From 4572-123 sp002084545 (GTDB taxonomy: Bacteria > Desulfobacterota > Desulfobacteria > Desulfobacterales > 4572-123), in the NCBI GenBank assembly GCA_029939715.1, contig JAOZSJ010000010.1, positions 1-56,849 of the forward strand: DNA of 56,849 nt. The letters run 5' to 3'. The notes beneath the pieces were generated by a model that saw only the letters and a list, made by a program, of their open reading frames with translations, did no database searches and was not told the origin of the DNA. The translations under genes were made by a program, and so were the position numbers. Positions 25,209-33,581 of this stretch are shown one piece after another. Position 1 is the stretch's first letter. Each line of letters begins with the position of its first letter.

Positions 25209-26138
25209 TCAGTGCCAACGCCGGGGTTGTCTGGAATTTTGCGGTGTAATCCAGATATAATCCGCACAGGAGAGATCGGCATTGCCCCCTGCCGGGATCA
25301 GGCTTATGGTTCGAAAAGAGACCCGGGTTCGTTTGTAAGCCCTGTCCGGTATGCCGAACTTATTTTTGATGTGACCATTGCCGGCAATTACGACCACCGG
25401 ATGACTGCCGAGATTCAGGGCGATGGATTCGGCCATTGTGTCCTCCCATGCACACTGGGCCATATAAAAATTCTCAAAATCCTCGCGGCCGGGCAGGGTA
25501 TGAAATTTAAATATTTTTTGAAGATAGGTACGATGGGCCTCAATTGTGGTGTCAATTTCAGCAGGCAGATATCGACGATCATCCTCAAGCAGGTTATCGA
25601 TACCTCCCACGGAAATTTTGGGTGGAATATGTGAGGGAATGTTGAGCCCGATGATCCTTATTCGATGCTCTCTGGCAAAATCAAGAATATCGCGGTACAA
25701 TTCATATTTAAATCTCCAGTTCACATACCAGTGACTTTTTTGCAGAAACTCTTTTTCTTCCAGCAGACCTTCGGACCATTTGTCCAGGACAGCCTGATAA
25801 TTTTTGGCAAACATTTCCATACCAATAATGAGATCCGGGTGTTTTTTATGAATCTCCTTGATGATACCCAACTGTATTTTATGGTGTTCCAGGTTGCGGT
25901 GATTTTCACCGACATAGACAATTCGTACCGAGTCCAGATCAGCCAAAAGAGCTTCCTGTAAAACAGGTGTGCCTGATTTGCCGGAAATAATGACCCCGGC
26001 CGGGTAGGATATGGAATTATCATTGATTAACAATTTTTTTTCAGTAATTGCACAGCCGGAGATGATAAAGGCTGAAATAACGGCCGTAATGATCACGATT
26101 AAACCCATGGAGAAGCAGCGATGTCTGATTTTCCGCAT
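25209..26138 (-). CDS. ChaN-family lipoprotein
   Basis: 309 residues from the ATG at 26138. A hydrophobic signal ends in a lipobox IISGC with lipid-modified Cys29. The remainder fits ChaN/DUF399: VYVGENHRNLEHHKIQL, GMEMFAKNYQAVLDKW, GLNIPSHI and VVIAGNGHIKNKFGIP are family signatures. The family is linked to heme or iron handling, but a protease-like role has also been suggested. No Shine-Dalgarno site clearly decides among ATG codons at 26198, 26138 and 26108; the chosen one gives a sensible signal peptide. Single-gene unit. Confidence 0.83.
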   Translation of the reverse strand: MRKIRHRCFSMGLIVIITAVISAFIISGCAITEKKLLINDNSISYPAGVIISGKSGTPVLQEALLADLDSVRIVYVGENHRNLEHHKIQLGIIKEIHKKHPDLIIGMEMFAKNYQAVLDKWSEGLLEEKEFLQKSHWYVNWRFKYELYRDILDFAREHRIRIIGLNIPSHIPPKISVGGIDNLLEDDRRYLPAEIDTTIEAHRTYLQKIFKFHTLPGREDFENFYMAQCAWEDTMAESIALNLGSHPVVVIAGNGHIKNKFGIPDRAYKRTRVSFRTISLIPAGGNADLSCADYIWITPQNSRQPRRWH

Positions 26139-26291
26139 AGCTTGATTTTTTCCATTAAATCTGGTTAGTAAAAGTTTTCGGGAATTGAAATATATCATAA
26201 ATTAATTTATAATCATTTACGGTTGTCGGTTCACGGTTTTTTTTAATGAACCAGACAGCGATTGAATCATTCCGGGTTAAGGAAAAACCAA

Positions 26292-26540
26292 ATGCGTCTG
26301 GATCAAAACCCCGTTCACAGAAGAATCATAGTTTCCTGGTATGATTCCGAAGCAGCCTGCTACATCCTCCTTGGACTGATGCTCATGGTTCTGGTTTTCG
26401 GGTCAATCGGTATCTGGGTTGCATTTGAAACCGCAAAATACAGATCATATGTCTGGTTCCCCGTCTCCCTGGTTGTAATGAGTGCCGGGGTTATGCTCTC
26501 AACCATCAGTCGTCTTATCCGCCGCTATCTGTCCCGGTAG
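26292..26540 (+). CDS. Small two-helix membrane protein, unknown
   Basis: 82 residues. After a basic N-terminus there are two membrane helices (about residues 22-46 and 53-72), then an Arg-rich tail RLIRRYLSR. The ATG at 26292 follows AAGGA eight bases upstream. I know no family. It is convergent with the radical SAM gene at 26570 and ends in TAG. Confidence 0.65.
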   Translation: MRLDQNPVHRRIIVSWYDSEAACYILLGLMLMVLVFGSIGIWVAFETAKYRSYVWFPVSLVVMSAGVMLSTISRLIRRYLSR

Positions 26541-26569
26541 GGAGTAAAATTCCAACGGGCATACTTTGT

Positions 26570-27775
26570 TTACGCATTATCCTTCCAGATTCCCGGAATA
26601 ATGGTTTGGCAAAATTTGCATCGGTTTCCGGAAAGATTATAGATGGAGATATGATAGCCCCGTCGTTTTATGAGCAGTCTGCCGCAATTGTGGCAAAAGG
26701 TATGGCTGCCTTCATGATCGGGCACATTGCCCACATAAACATATCGAATACCTTCCTTCATGGCAATCTCCCGGAATTTTGTCAGGGTCGCAACAGGTGT
26801 CGGCGGCAGGCGGTCCAGTTTGTAGCGCGGAAAAAACCGGGTAAAATGAAGAGGATGGTCAGGCCCCAGATGATCGATGATCCAGCGGCACATCTTTTTC
26901 ACCATTTCAGCGTTATCCGTATATCCGGGGACCACAAGATTTGTCATTTCAAAGTGCACGCCCTGTTCATGCAGGATTTTGAAGGTATTGAGCACCGGCC
27001 GCAACCGGGCACCGTTGAGTTTCCGATAAATCTCATCGCTAAAGGATTTTAAGTTGACATTGGCCCCGTCAATAACTCTGCACAGTTCCAGCAGGGGTTT
27101 CCGATTGATATAACCTGCCGAAATCCATAGATTTTTTAATCCTTTTTCACGGGCCAGACGGGCCGTGTCAACCATGTATTCAAAAAAAGTAACAGGCTCG
27201 GAATAGGTGTATGCAATGGAATCGCAGCCGGCATTTCGGGCCGAGGCAACCGCCTGGTGTGGAAATAACTCCTGGTGACGAACTTCGTGGGGTTTGGCCT
27301 GGGAGATTTCCCAGTTCTGACAATTCAGGCAGCGAAGATTGCAGCCGGTGGCGGCCAGGGAAAAAGCCGTGGAACGTGGATAAAAATGAAACAATGGTTT
27401 TTTTTCAACCGGATCCACGTGAATTGCACAGGGGTCGCCATAGGTCAGGCTGTAAAGGGTTCCGTTCAAATTGACTCTTGAACGGCAGACACCGCGATCC
27501 CCGGGTGACAGGATGCAGCGGTGAGGACACAGACCACAGACCACCTTGTCCGATGTCGCCTTTTTATAATGATCGGCTTCCCGGGACCATTTCCACAGGG
27601 TCGCGGGGGCGTCTTTCTTAAATACCCGACCGCGGATATCCATAGTGCCCGCCCTGCCATTGCTTTCTTTTTCAAAAAACCAGGCATGGGCCGGTAAGGC
27701 ATGACACAGAAAGGCCGTGCCGCAGCCAATAAACTGGCGGCGGTTGATCCCGGACATCGAGAAGGTAATCTGCAT
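26570..27775 (-). CDS. amrS: Radical SAM protein of the AmmeMemoRadiSam (AmrS) type with apparent Tat signal
   Basis: 401 residues. The radical SAM cluster cysteines are C145, C149 and C152 (ATGCNLRCLNCQNWEIS), preceded by a CGLCPHRC pair (residues 80-87) and followed by a C-terminal CHNCGR and CKFC zinc-like region. This architecture and the YTYSEPVTFFEYM segment fit the AmrS enzyme that associates with AMMECR1 and Memo proteins; the reaction is not known to me. Residues 10-30 (INRRQFIGCGTAFLCHALPAHA) look like a twin-arginine signal, unexpected for an enzyme that needs cytoplasmic SAM. The start may be the ATG at 27775 or 27757; neither has a good Shine-Dalgarno site. Confidence 0.85.
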   Translation of the reverse strand: MQITFSMSGINRRQFIGCGTAFLCHALPAHAWFFEKESNGRAGTMDIRGRVFKKDAPATLWKWSREADHYKKATSDKVVCGLCPHRCILSPGDRGVCRSRVNLNGTLYSLTYGDPCAIHVDPVEKKPLFHFYPRSTAFSLAATGCNLRCLNCQNWEISQAKPHEVRHQELFPHQAVASARNAGCDSIAYTYSEPVTFFEYMVDTARLAREKGLKNLWISAGYINRKPLLELCRVIDGANVNLKSFSDEIYRKLNGARLRPVLNTFKILHEQGVHFEMTNLVVPGYTDNAEMVKKMCRWIIDHLGPDHPLHFTRFFPRYKLDRLPPTPVATLTKFREIAMKEGIRYVYVGNVPDHEGSHTFCHNCGRLLIKRRGYHISIYNLSGNRCKFCQTIIPGIWKDNA

Positions 27776-27867
27776 GCTATGGGTAGTGCAAAAAAATGCT
27801 TTAAAAAAGGCCTGAAAAATTTAATAAGGAAGACTCGGGTTTGAGAAAAATGAAAGCAAAGAGCTTA

Positions 27868-27913
27868 AAAAGGCGATCTTCAGGCATTTTAAATCCTGAC
27901 CAGACCGCCTTTA
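27868..27913 (-). terminator. Terminator of the HU gene
   Basis: On the minus strand AAAGGCGGTCTGGTCAGG pairs imperfectly with CCTGAAGATCGCCTTT across a ten-base loop and is followed by TTTT. It lies 11 bases beyond the HU stop codon. Confidence 0.7.
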
Positions 27914-27923
27914 AAAAGAGTGT

Positions 27924-28196
27924 TTAAACAGCATCTTTAAGCTTTTTGCCCGGTGAAAATTTAACAACATTGTGAGCCTTGATTTTAATTTCTTCTCCGG
28001 TTTGCGGATTACGGCCTTTGCGGGCTTTACGACGAACTTTTGAAAACGTACCAAAACCGACCAGGGTGACTTTGGATTCTTTTTTCTTTAAAGCCTTGGT
28101 AACATTGTCCATAAAAGAATCGAGCGCTGCCGAAGCTGCTACTTTAGTAATACCGGCATCTTTTGCTATCAGTTCCACTAATTCTGCTTTTGTCAT
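27924..28196 (-). CDS. hup: HU-family DNA-binding protein
   Basis: 90 residues, the standard size of HU/IHF proteins. N-terminal helices (MTKAELVELIAKDAGITKVAASAALDSFMD) are followed by the beta-arm GFGTFSKVRRKARKGRNPQTGEE, with the conserved Arg-Asn-Pro that intercalates into DNA, and KFSPGKKLKD at the C-terminus. It bends and compacts DNA. RBS GGAGAACAGGAG precedes the ATG. A terminator follows and a candidate promoter lies about 80 bases upstream, so the gene is monocistronic. Confidence 0.95.
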   Translation of the reverse strand: MTKAELVELIAKDAGITKVAASAALDSFMDNVTKALKKKESKVTLVGFGTFSKVRRKARKGRNPQTGEEIKIKAHNVVKFSPGKKLKDAV

Positions 28197-28614
28197 TCTC
28201 CTGTTCTCCTTTCTTTGGATTAATTAACTTTCTCATTCCCCATGTTGCTAAGGAATTACAGCAGGTTAATTGAAATGTCAACATGTTAATCCCATATTTA
28301 TCAATGTTTTATGGGAAATATTTTTTATAAAGGCCCTTAAATAGGGATATCACGGCAATTATCTCCGGATAAAAAATAGGGCGAAACAGGAGACAAATAG
28401 CGGACGTAAGAGCAGTAATTATCTTAATTAACAAAGAAAATTAATTATAAAGGGTATGTTTTCAATATACGGGGCCGCGTGCTGCAACGCGTGGCCGGCC
28501 CACTGCAACGTCCAGTCTGTATTTTTTCAAAAAAAAGTTGCGGCCTTCTCCATGGGAATAAAAACCCCGGCCTGCTGCAAGACAGGTCGGGGTTGCGGTC
28601 AACAAGCAGGTAAA
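28197..28614. other. Intergenic region between HU and the methyltransferase
   Basis: On the minus strand TTGACA (28281-28276) and TGTAAT (28260-28255), 15 bases apart, form a candidate HU promoter. Around 28468-28502 a GC-rich segment (GGCCGCGT and ACGCGTGGCC) can fold into a hairpin of unknown role. The methyltransferase terminator occupies 28557-28594. No coding sequence is seen. Confidence 0.6.
28557..28594 (-). terminator. Terminator of the methyltransferase gene
   Basis: On the minus strand AACCCCGACCTG pairs with CAGGCCGGGGTT (one mismatch) around an eight-base loop, followed by TTTTT. It lies about 20 bases downstream of the stop codon at 28615. Confidence 0.85.
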
Positions 28615-29412
28615 TTAGAAATCAAATTTACCGGCACGGTGGCTCTTGAGATAATTCATGCAGAATTCATCTCTACCGGCCAGTGATTCGGCGGCGATAA
28701 TATTAGCCATCATGTTCTTGTCCAGAGGATTGATAATCGCTCCGTCAAGTCCCTTGGCAATGGCCTGTACCATGAACATCTGGTTTAAAAATTTTCGATT
28801 GGGCAGCCCGTAGGAAATATTGGAAAGTCCACAGGTTGTATGAATACCCTTGAATGTGGTCATGATTTTTTCAATTGAATTTAAAAATTCAACCCCGAAT
28901 TCCTTGTTGACGGAAAGGGGCTGTACCAGCGGATCAACATAAATGTTTTCCAGCTTGACATTGTTTTGCAGCAAACCGTTGATCAGTTTGTCGGCAATGG
29001 CCATACGATCATCTACGGTTTCCGGCATGCCGTCGTCGCTCATGCACAGGGCCACTACTTTAAGGTCGCTGCCGGCCAAAATCGGCATCAAAGCATCATA
29101 GCGCTCTTTTTCCAGTGAAATGGAATTGATCATCGGGATACCCTTATGGATTGCCAGGGCCGCTTCGATAGCTTTGGGATCAGGGCTGTCAATGGCGCAT
29201 ACGGCGTCTACTTCTTCCTGTACCGTTTTTACCAGCCATGTGAGATATTCCGGCTCTTTTCCTACAAAAATACCGGCATTCACATCAATATAATCAGCAC
29301 CGGCTTCAAATTCATCTCTGGCAATTTTTTTAACTGCCGCTGCATCCTGCTTTTCGATGTGCACACCAACAGCCTTGCGGCTGGCGTTGATAAGTTCACC
29401 AATAATAATCAT
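28615..29412 (-). CDS. Methyltetrahydrofolate:corrinoid methyltransferase (AcsE/MtgA type)
   Basis: 265 residues with the pterin-binding TIM barrel of dihydropteroate-synthase/MeTr enzymes. Motifs include GELINASRKAVGVHIEK, AGADYIDVNAG (binds the pterin), CAIDSPDPKAIEAAL, MINSISLE, ALCMSDDGMP, YVDPLVQPLS and GLSNISYGLPNR. It moves a methyl group between tetrahydrofolate and a corrinoid protein. Two roles fit: AcsE in the Wood-Ljungdahl pathway, or the MtgA type that takes methyl groups from quaternary amine demethylation. The adjacent pyrrolysine cluster, which normally serves methylamine methyltransferases, gives the second some weight (inference). RBS AAGGAG. It has its own terminator. Confidence 0.9.
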   Translation of the reverse strand: MIIIGELINASRKAVGVHIEKQDAAAVKKIARDEFEAGADYIDVNAGIFVGKEPEYLTWLVKTVQEEVDAVCAIDSPDPKAIEAALAIHKGIPMINSISLEKERYDALMPILAGSDLKVVALCMSDDGMPETVDDRMAIADKLINGLLQNNVKLENIYVDPLVQPLSVNKEFGVEFLNSIEKIMTTFKGIHTTCGLSNISYGLPNRKFLNQMFMVQAIAKGLDGAIINPLDKNMMANIIAAESLAGRDEFCMNYLKSHRAGKFDF

Positions 29413-29581
29413 TGCTTTCTCCTTTTTTATTGCATTTTTTTATTAAAACCGGAACTTAAAGTGTTACGGTTTCCCCTGAACCCTGCCACACTTGATCCTC
29501 ATTTATATAGGACTCTTACAAAATTCAACATAAAAAATAAACTTTCATGTTTTTTTTATCATTTTTACACAAAAATAGTAA

Positions 29582-29603
29582 AAAACAGCCTACCTGCTGT
29601 TTT
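29582..29603 (-). terminator. Terminator spanning the pylSn stop codon
   Basis: On the minus strand AAAACAGC and GCTGTTTT pair perfectly around the loop AGGTAG, followed by TTACTATTTTT. The loop contains the last sense codon (AGG) and the TAG stop of pylSn, so termination overlaps the gene's own end. Confidence 0.8.
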
Positions 29604-29949
29604 CTCCGGCATCATCCAGCAGGAGTGATCCATGATGCCGTTTAAACTGAGTAGATGAATATTTGGCCAGTTTCCAGTCGGGTATTCTGCAGGCCGGGCA
29701 GATGTCGTGAAACCATTTGTTGCGCAGCCAGCGGGAGGCCCTGCTGTTTCTGGAATTGTTGACCATGAAGGTTTTGTTGCAGTGGGTGGTTATTCTGGCC
29801 TGATCGCCTATCTTTTCAATAGTCCGGATGCCGTGCAGCGTGCCGGTGCGAGAAGGCCACAGCTTGATTTTGTCAATGAGCCGGAACAGTTCCACTCGTT
29901 TACGGTAGTATCTTTTAACTGGTTTTTTTATTTTTAATTTATCACTCAT
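29590..29949 (-). CDS. pylSn: Pyrrolysyl-tRNA synthetase N-terminal domain protein
   Basis: 119 residues. In bacteria the pyrrolysyl-tRNA synthetase is split; this half binds tRNA-Pyl tightly and enhances charging by PylSc. Family signature: LWPSRTGTLHGIR, ITTHCNKTFMVNNSRNSRASRWLRNKWFHDICPACRI with the Cys/His zinc site (H57/C58 region and CPAC) and conserved VNNSR. A basic N-terminal extension of about 30 residues precedes it. It lies 24 bases after pylD. The stop is TAG, the codon that encodes pyrrolysine, set inside the loop of a terminator hairpin. Confidence 0.92.
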   Translation of the reverse strand: MSDKLKIKKPVKRYYRKRVELFRLIDKIKLWPSRTGTLHGIRTIEKIGDQARITTHCNKTFMVNNSRNSRASRWLRNKWFHDICPACRIPDWKLAKYSSTQFKRHHGSLLLDDAGENSR

Positions 29950-29973
29950 GGTGTTTCCCGTAGCCGGGCCCGG

Positions 29974-30807
29974 TTAGATTGCCGCTGCCTTGACAGCCAT
30001 GCACGCCACCCCGGTCTGGAGTGGATCGTGCAGCAGCCGGCCGCCGATTCCGGCACGGGCGGCATCGCTTAGTCCAAGCGGCATGCCCGGTGCGGCAATA
30101 AAGGTATCGGGCATGATATTTTTTTCTTTTATGACTCCGGCCGAATTGGTAGCGTCAAACAATATCCGATGATTGCCGAATGCGGATTCCAAGGATTCTT
30201 CAACTGTCATCCGCACGTCGTATTGATGGTGTATGGCTTTATGGACAGCGATACTGCGCTGCCGGTCCCGGTCATAAACCGAGACAACGGCCCCGAAATT
30301 AAGCAGTGCGGCGGCCGCGTGTTGCCCTACCGGTCCGCAGCCGATGACCAGGCATTTTTTGCCTGCAACGCCCCCGGTCATCATATCCAGGCCGGCGGCA
30401 AACCCCCGTGCCGTGGCCACGGCATTGTCGATCACCTTATATTTTTTTATATTCAGAGCCACGAAGCGATTATCATCGGCCAGCATAATAATGCCCGCCT
30501 TTTTTTCAAAAGCCTCGGCCATGCCCGCGGCATCCGTATGTTCCGTGATAAATGTATTAAAACCCATATGGGCGGTAATCCGGCCTACCGCCTCGGCAAA
30601 GCCGCAGATCAACCCCTGGCCGCAGGTCATGGGAATGATGCCGATACTGGTCACGGCAATACGGCCGGAAAGGGATTTAGAATCAACTTTATGGGCATGG
30701 CAGGCAATTTCCAGCAGCGTCCCGCCGGTTCGAGCCCGCAGCATTGCATCATACTCTTGAAGTCCGGTGCCGATATCAATGACATCGGTACTTTTCAACC
30801 GGGTCAT
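29974..30807 (-). CDS. pylD: Pyrrolysine biosynthesis dehydrogenase PylD
   Basis: 277 residues. PylD oxidises and cyclises 3-methylornithyl-N6-lysine to pyrrolysine, the last step. The Rossmann motif CLVIGCGPVGQHAAAALL binds NAD; N-terminal TRLKSTDVIDIGTGLQEYD and SIGIIPMTCGQGLI are family features, as is APGMPLGLSDAA near the C-terminus. The start ATG overlaps the pylC stop by four bases (ATGA). The gene lies in the order pylB-pylC-pylD, as in other pyrrolysine clusters. Confidence 0.94.
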   Translation of the reverse strand: MTRLKSTDVIDIGTGLQEYDAMLRARTGGTLLEIACHAHKVDSKSLSGRIAVTSIGIIPMTCGQGLICGFAEAVGRITAHMGFNTFITEHTDAAGMAEAFEKKAGIIMLADDNRFVALNIKKYKVIDNAVATARGFAAGLDMMTGGVAGKKCLVIGCGPVGQHAAAALLNFGAVVSVYDRDRQRSIAVHKAIHHQYDVRMTVEESLESAFGNHRILFDATNSAGVIKEKNIMPDTFIAAPGMPLGLSDAARAGIGGRLLHDPLQTGVACMAVKAAAI

Positions 30808-31970
30808 TGCTTTTTCCCCTTTGTTATTTCCGGGTCCGCATCCCGCACCCGGCTGATACCGAATTTTTTACAGATCCGGTCAACCACTCCGCACCTTTTG
30901 ACCAGGGCCTTTTCCCGATCGGGTGCGGCCGTAATCAGGGTTGCAACCCAGTTGTTACGCCCGGGGAGATAGTTGGTAAGGGCTTCATCGGCCCCGAAAA
31001 AATCAGTATGCAGGTGCAGCGGTCCGCCCGTGGCCATTATATGCTCACCCGGAAATTCAATTAAACCCGGGGACACCCGGATATGTTCATATATCACTCC
31101 CATCTGCCGTGCCGGGCAAAATGGTGCAACAACTCCGGAAAGTGTCAGTTCTCCCAGCATCCGTACCATATTAAGGCCGGTTGACCAGAAAACAGCAGTG
31201 GGTGTCTGGCTTGGAAGCCTGGCATCTATCTCCAGCACCTTAAGGGTATTGTCATGAAGTATAACTTCCACATCCATGATACCCTCAAGAGCTACGGCTT
31301 CGGCCAGGGATATGCCGATGGCGTTAAACTCGGAAACAAGGGCATCGTCAAGAACGGTTGGTGCGGTCACCCGGTTGCAATCATATTCAGAGTCCATACC
31401 CAGGTCCGTGACCTGAAAGACGGTATAATTACCGGGCCGGCCGGCGACTTCCAGAGAATAGGTGGGGCCCTCTAAAAATTCCTGCACGACCAATTGATCC
31501 TTTGCGGATTCAATATGACGGCTGAGTTCATCCGGATTATTAAAAATCCGGACACCGCTGCTTCCGCTCCCGGTGCTGGGCTTGGCCAGTACCGGAAAAG
31601 TGCAGCCAGGCCAGTAGCGCGGTGCCGGGACACCGGATGCCATGAAAAGTCGATCTGATTTTAACTTGGATGAGGAGATAACATATGCTTCCGGATCAAA
31701 TGCCAGGGGAACCTCAACGAATCGGGCGCGCCGGGTAACAGCGTTAAGAGCCGCATCGTTTTCCATGGCCGGAATAATCAGGTCGGCGTCTTTCAGTATC
31801 CGGTTCAATTCATTTTCGGCTGTTACGTCAGCATTTACAAACTTATCGCACAGGCTTGATGCAGGCACATCCAGCCGCCGGTCAATGACCACCGTTTTCC
31901 ATCCGGCTTTGGCGGCCAGGTAGACCGCCTCGACGCCCTGAAGTTTTCCTCCGATTATTACGCACAGCAT
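30804..31970 (-). CDS. pylC: 3-methylornithine--L-lysine ligase PylC
   Basis: 388 residues, an ATP-grasp ligase joining 3-methyl-D-ornithine to the epsilon-amino group of L-lysine. The N-terminus LCVIIGGKLQGVEAVYLAAKAG is a nucleotide-binding Rossmann fold; PVLAKPSTGSGSSGVR is the ATP-grasp loop, and VEVILHDNTLKVLEIDARLPSQTP contains the metal ligands. The start overlaps the end of pylB by 13 bases, and its stop overlaps the start of pylD. Confidence 0.94.
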   Translation of the reverse strand: MLCVIIGGKLQGVEAVYLAAKAGWKTVVIDRRLDVPASSLCDKFVNADVTAENELNRILKDADLIIPAMENDAALNAVTRRARFVEVPLAFDPEAYVISSSKLKSDRLFMASGVPAPRYWPGCTFPVLAKPSTGSGSSGVRIFNNPDELSRHIESAKDQLVVQEFLEGPTYSLEVAGRPGNYTVFQVTDLGMDSEYDCNRVTAPTVLDDALVSEFNAIGISLAEAVALEGIMDVEVILHDNTLKVLEIDARLPSQTPTAVFWSTGLNMVRMLGELTLSGVVAPFCPARQMGVIYEHIRVSPGLIEFPGEHIMATGGPLHLHTDFFGADEALTNYLPGRNNWVATLITAAPDREKALVKRCGVVDRICKKFGISRVRDADPEITKGKKQ

Positions 31971-33073
31971 GAGTGCTCTTTCCGGGCATAATGGTGAATG
32001 ACGATTTCCCGGCGCTGCCTGACCCAGTCTGTATATTCTTTTCTCGATGCAGGCTGCAGGCCGTTTTTCGCCAGTATCGGCAGTACACCGCTCATTGTTC
32101 TGCGGGCATCTTCAATGTCGAGAGAGTTCTGGGCTACACCGGCAAGGCCCTGCCCGGGGGGAACCAGCGAGGTCACCACGTTGGCGCCGGCATCCAGCCG
32201 CTGCTTTAATCCGTCCAGACCGTCCACATCCAGAGAAGCGGGTATGCACCGGTCAGGGAAAAGCAGGCGCATCACAGCCATGATCATGAACTCCCGCATG
32301 GGGTCCGGCGGCAGGGTGCCCTCCAGCGGTGTTCCCTGCTGGGGAACAAAATTCATAACCCTTGTCTGATCCACATCCAGATCGCGGATCGCGGCAAATG
32401 AGTCAGCCACATCCGAATCACTTTCGCCGATACCGCACAGCAGCCCCTCTTCGGTTAATATGCCGGAGCCGTGGGCCAGATATTTTGTATTCAGCCGATC
32501 TTCATAACTCTGGCCGATCCTGAGTTTTTTAAATAAGGCGATAGAGTGAGTTTCCTGGTAACAGGCAAACCAGTCGACATCGGCCCTGCCCAGCTCTTCC
32601 ATTGCATGATCCGGGATTACACCCGGGGATATCATGACCGGCAGGCCGGTTTTAGCTTTAACGGCGGCCACCAGTTCGGACAACTCATTAAAGCCGGGCT
32701 TGCCGCGATGAAAAAAATGGGGATCTTCGCCCATGGTAAGGTCAATGAGGTGCACTCCGGAATCCGCCAGATGGCAAGCGGCATCAATAATTTCATCCGC
32801 GCTTTTTCGATATCGCAGGGAATCCGAATTGGAATTTCGATAGTAACAGAAGCGGCAGTTGTTGCGGCAGTAGGTACTTATGTATAAAAATCCATATAGA
32901 AAAATTTTATCGCCGAAAAAACGTTTGCGCAGATTTCTGGCGGTTTTAAAAAGAACGCCGACATCTTCGGGCGCTTTAAGGCCCAGCAGGAATGTAATCT
33001 CGGTTTTTGATAAAAACCGGCCATCTTCCGCTTTGTCTATGATCGTTTTCAATTTACTGTTATCTGGTTTCAT
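31958..33073 (-). CDS. pylB: 3-methylornithine synthase PylB (radical SAM)
   Basis: 371 residues. PylB is a lysine mutase that makes 3-methylornithine using SAM and one [4Fe-4S] cluster. The cluster cysteines are C69, C73 and C76 (STYCRNNCRFCYYRNSN). HLIDLTMGEDP and GLLCGIGESDSD are family segments, and the C-terminal barrel closes with ASLDVDGLDGLKQR. The ATG at 33073 is used; a TTG nine bases upstream is possible. The gene overlaps the end of the thioesterase gene, so the two are coupled. Confidence 0.94.
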   Translation of the reverse strand: MKPDNSKLKTIIDKAEDGRFLSKTEITFLLGLKAPEDVGVLFKTARNLRKRFFGDKIFLYGFLYISTYCRNNCRFCYYRNSNSDSLRYRKSADEIIDAACHLADSGVHLIDLTMGEDPHFFHRGKPGFNELSELVAAVKAKTGLPVMISPGVIPDHAMEELGRADVDWFACYQETHSIALFKKLRIGQSYEDRLNTKYLAHGSGILTEEGLLCGIGESDSDVADSFAAIRDLDVDQTRVMNFVPQQGTPLEGTLPPDPMREFMIMAVMRLLFPDRCIPASLDVDGLDGLKQRLDAGANVVTSLVPPGQGLAGVAQNSLDIEDARRTMSGVLPILAKNGLQPASRKEYTDWVRQRREIVIHHYARKEHSCCA

Positions 33074-33515
33074 TTTTTTCAAACTTTATCACTGCGTTTT
33101 TAAATTCACCGGGAACCGGTACCGGTTTGCCGGTTGTGCTGTTAATGACAACCGATACGGTATGGCCTGAGTTTAAAAACCGGTCGGTTGTCTTGTCAAA
33201 AATAAAAAAATCGTTGGTAAAACTGGTATTGCCAAAGGAACTGATTTTTGTATGGACATGAAGGGTATCGCCAAAAACAGCACTGTCCTTGAATCGGGTC
33301 AGGGCTTCGGCATAGTAAAGGTTCATTCCGTTTTCGACAAACCAGTCGAAAGAACAGCCAACTGTTTTGAAATATTCAAACAGGGCCATATCAAAATAAG
33401 TCAGATAGTTGCTGAAATAAACATGGGCGTTGGCATCGGTATCGGCAAAACGGGGTTTAACGGTAATAAAAAAATCAGGTCGTTTTTCCATATTTTCCGG
33501 CTTCACCGGCTCCAT
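33060..33515 (-). CDS. Acyl-CoA thioesterase-like (hotdog, YbgC/FadM type) inserted in the pyl operon
   Basis: 151 residues with a hotdog fold of the 4-hydroxybenzoyl-CoA thioesterase class. The N-terminal RFADTDANAHVYFSNYLTYFD carries the conserved aspartate of the family active site, and ALTRFKDSAVFGDTLHVHTKI is also typical. The gene sits between pylSc (67 bases upstream) and pylB (overlapping), within the pyrrolysine operon. Pyrrolysine synthesis as known uses no thioester, so a direct role is not explained. The start may be the ATG at 33515 or at 33491; neither has a strong ribosome site. Confidence 0.82.
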   Translation of the reverse strand: MEPVKPENMEKRPDFFITVKPRFADTDANAHVYFSNYLTYFDMALFEYFKTVGCSFDWFVENGMNLYYAEALTRFKDSAVFGDTLHVHTKISSFGNTSFTNDFFIFDKTTDRFLNSGHTVSVVINSTTGKPVPVPGEFKNAVIKFEKNETR

Positions 33516-33581
33516 CCTTATCCATGCAGTAAAATTTATTTAATTTCCGCTAATCTGTAGCTACAGCTTGTAGCAGCCATG

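Noticed and set aside
30169..30972. 267-codon open frame opposite pylD
   Set aside because: Antisense to pylD; no motif, low complexity of His and Gly typical of shadow frames.
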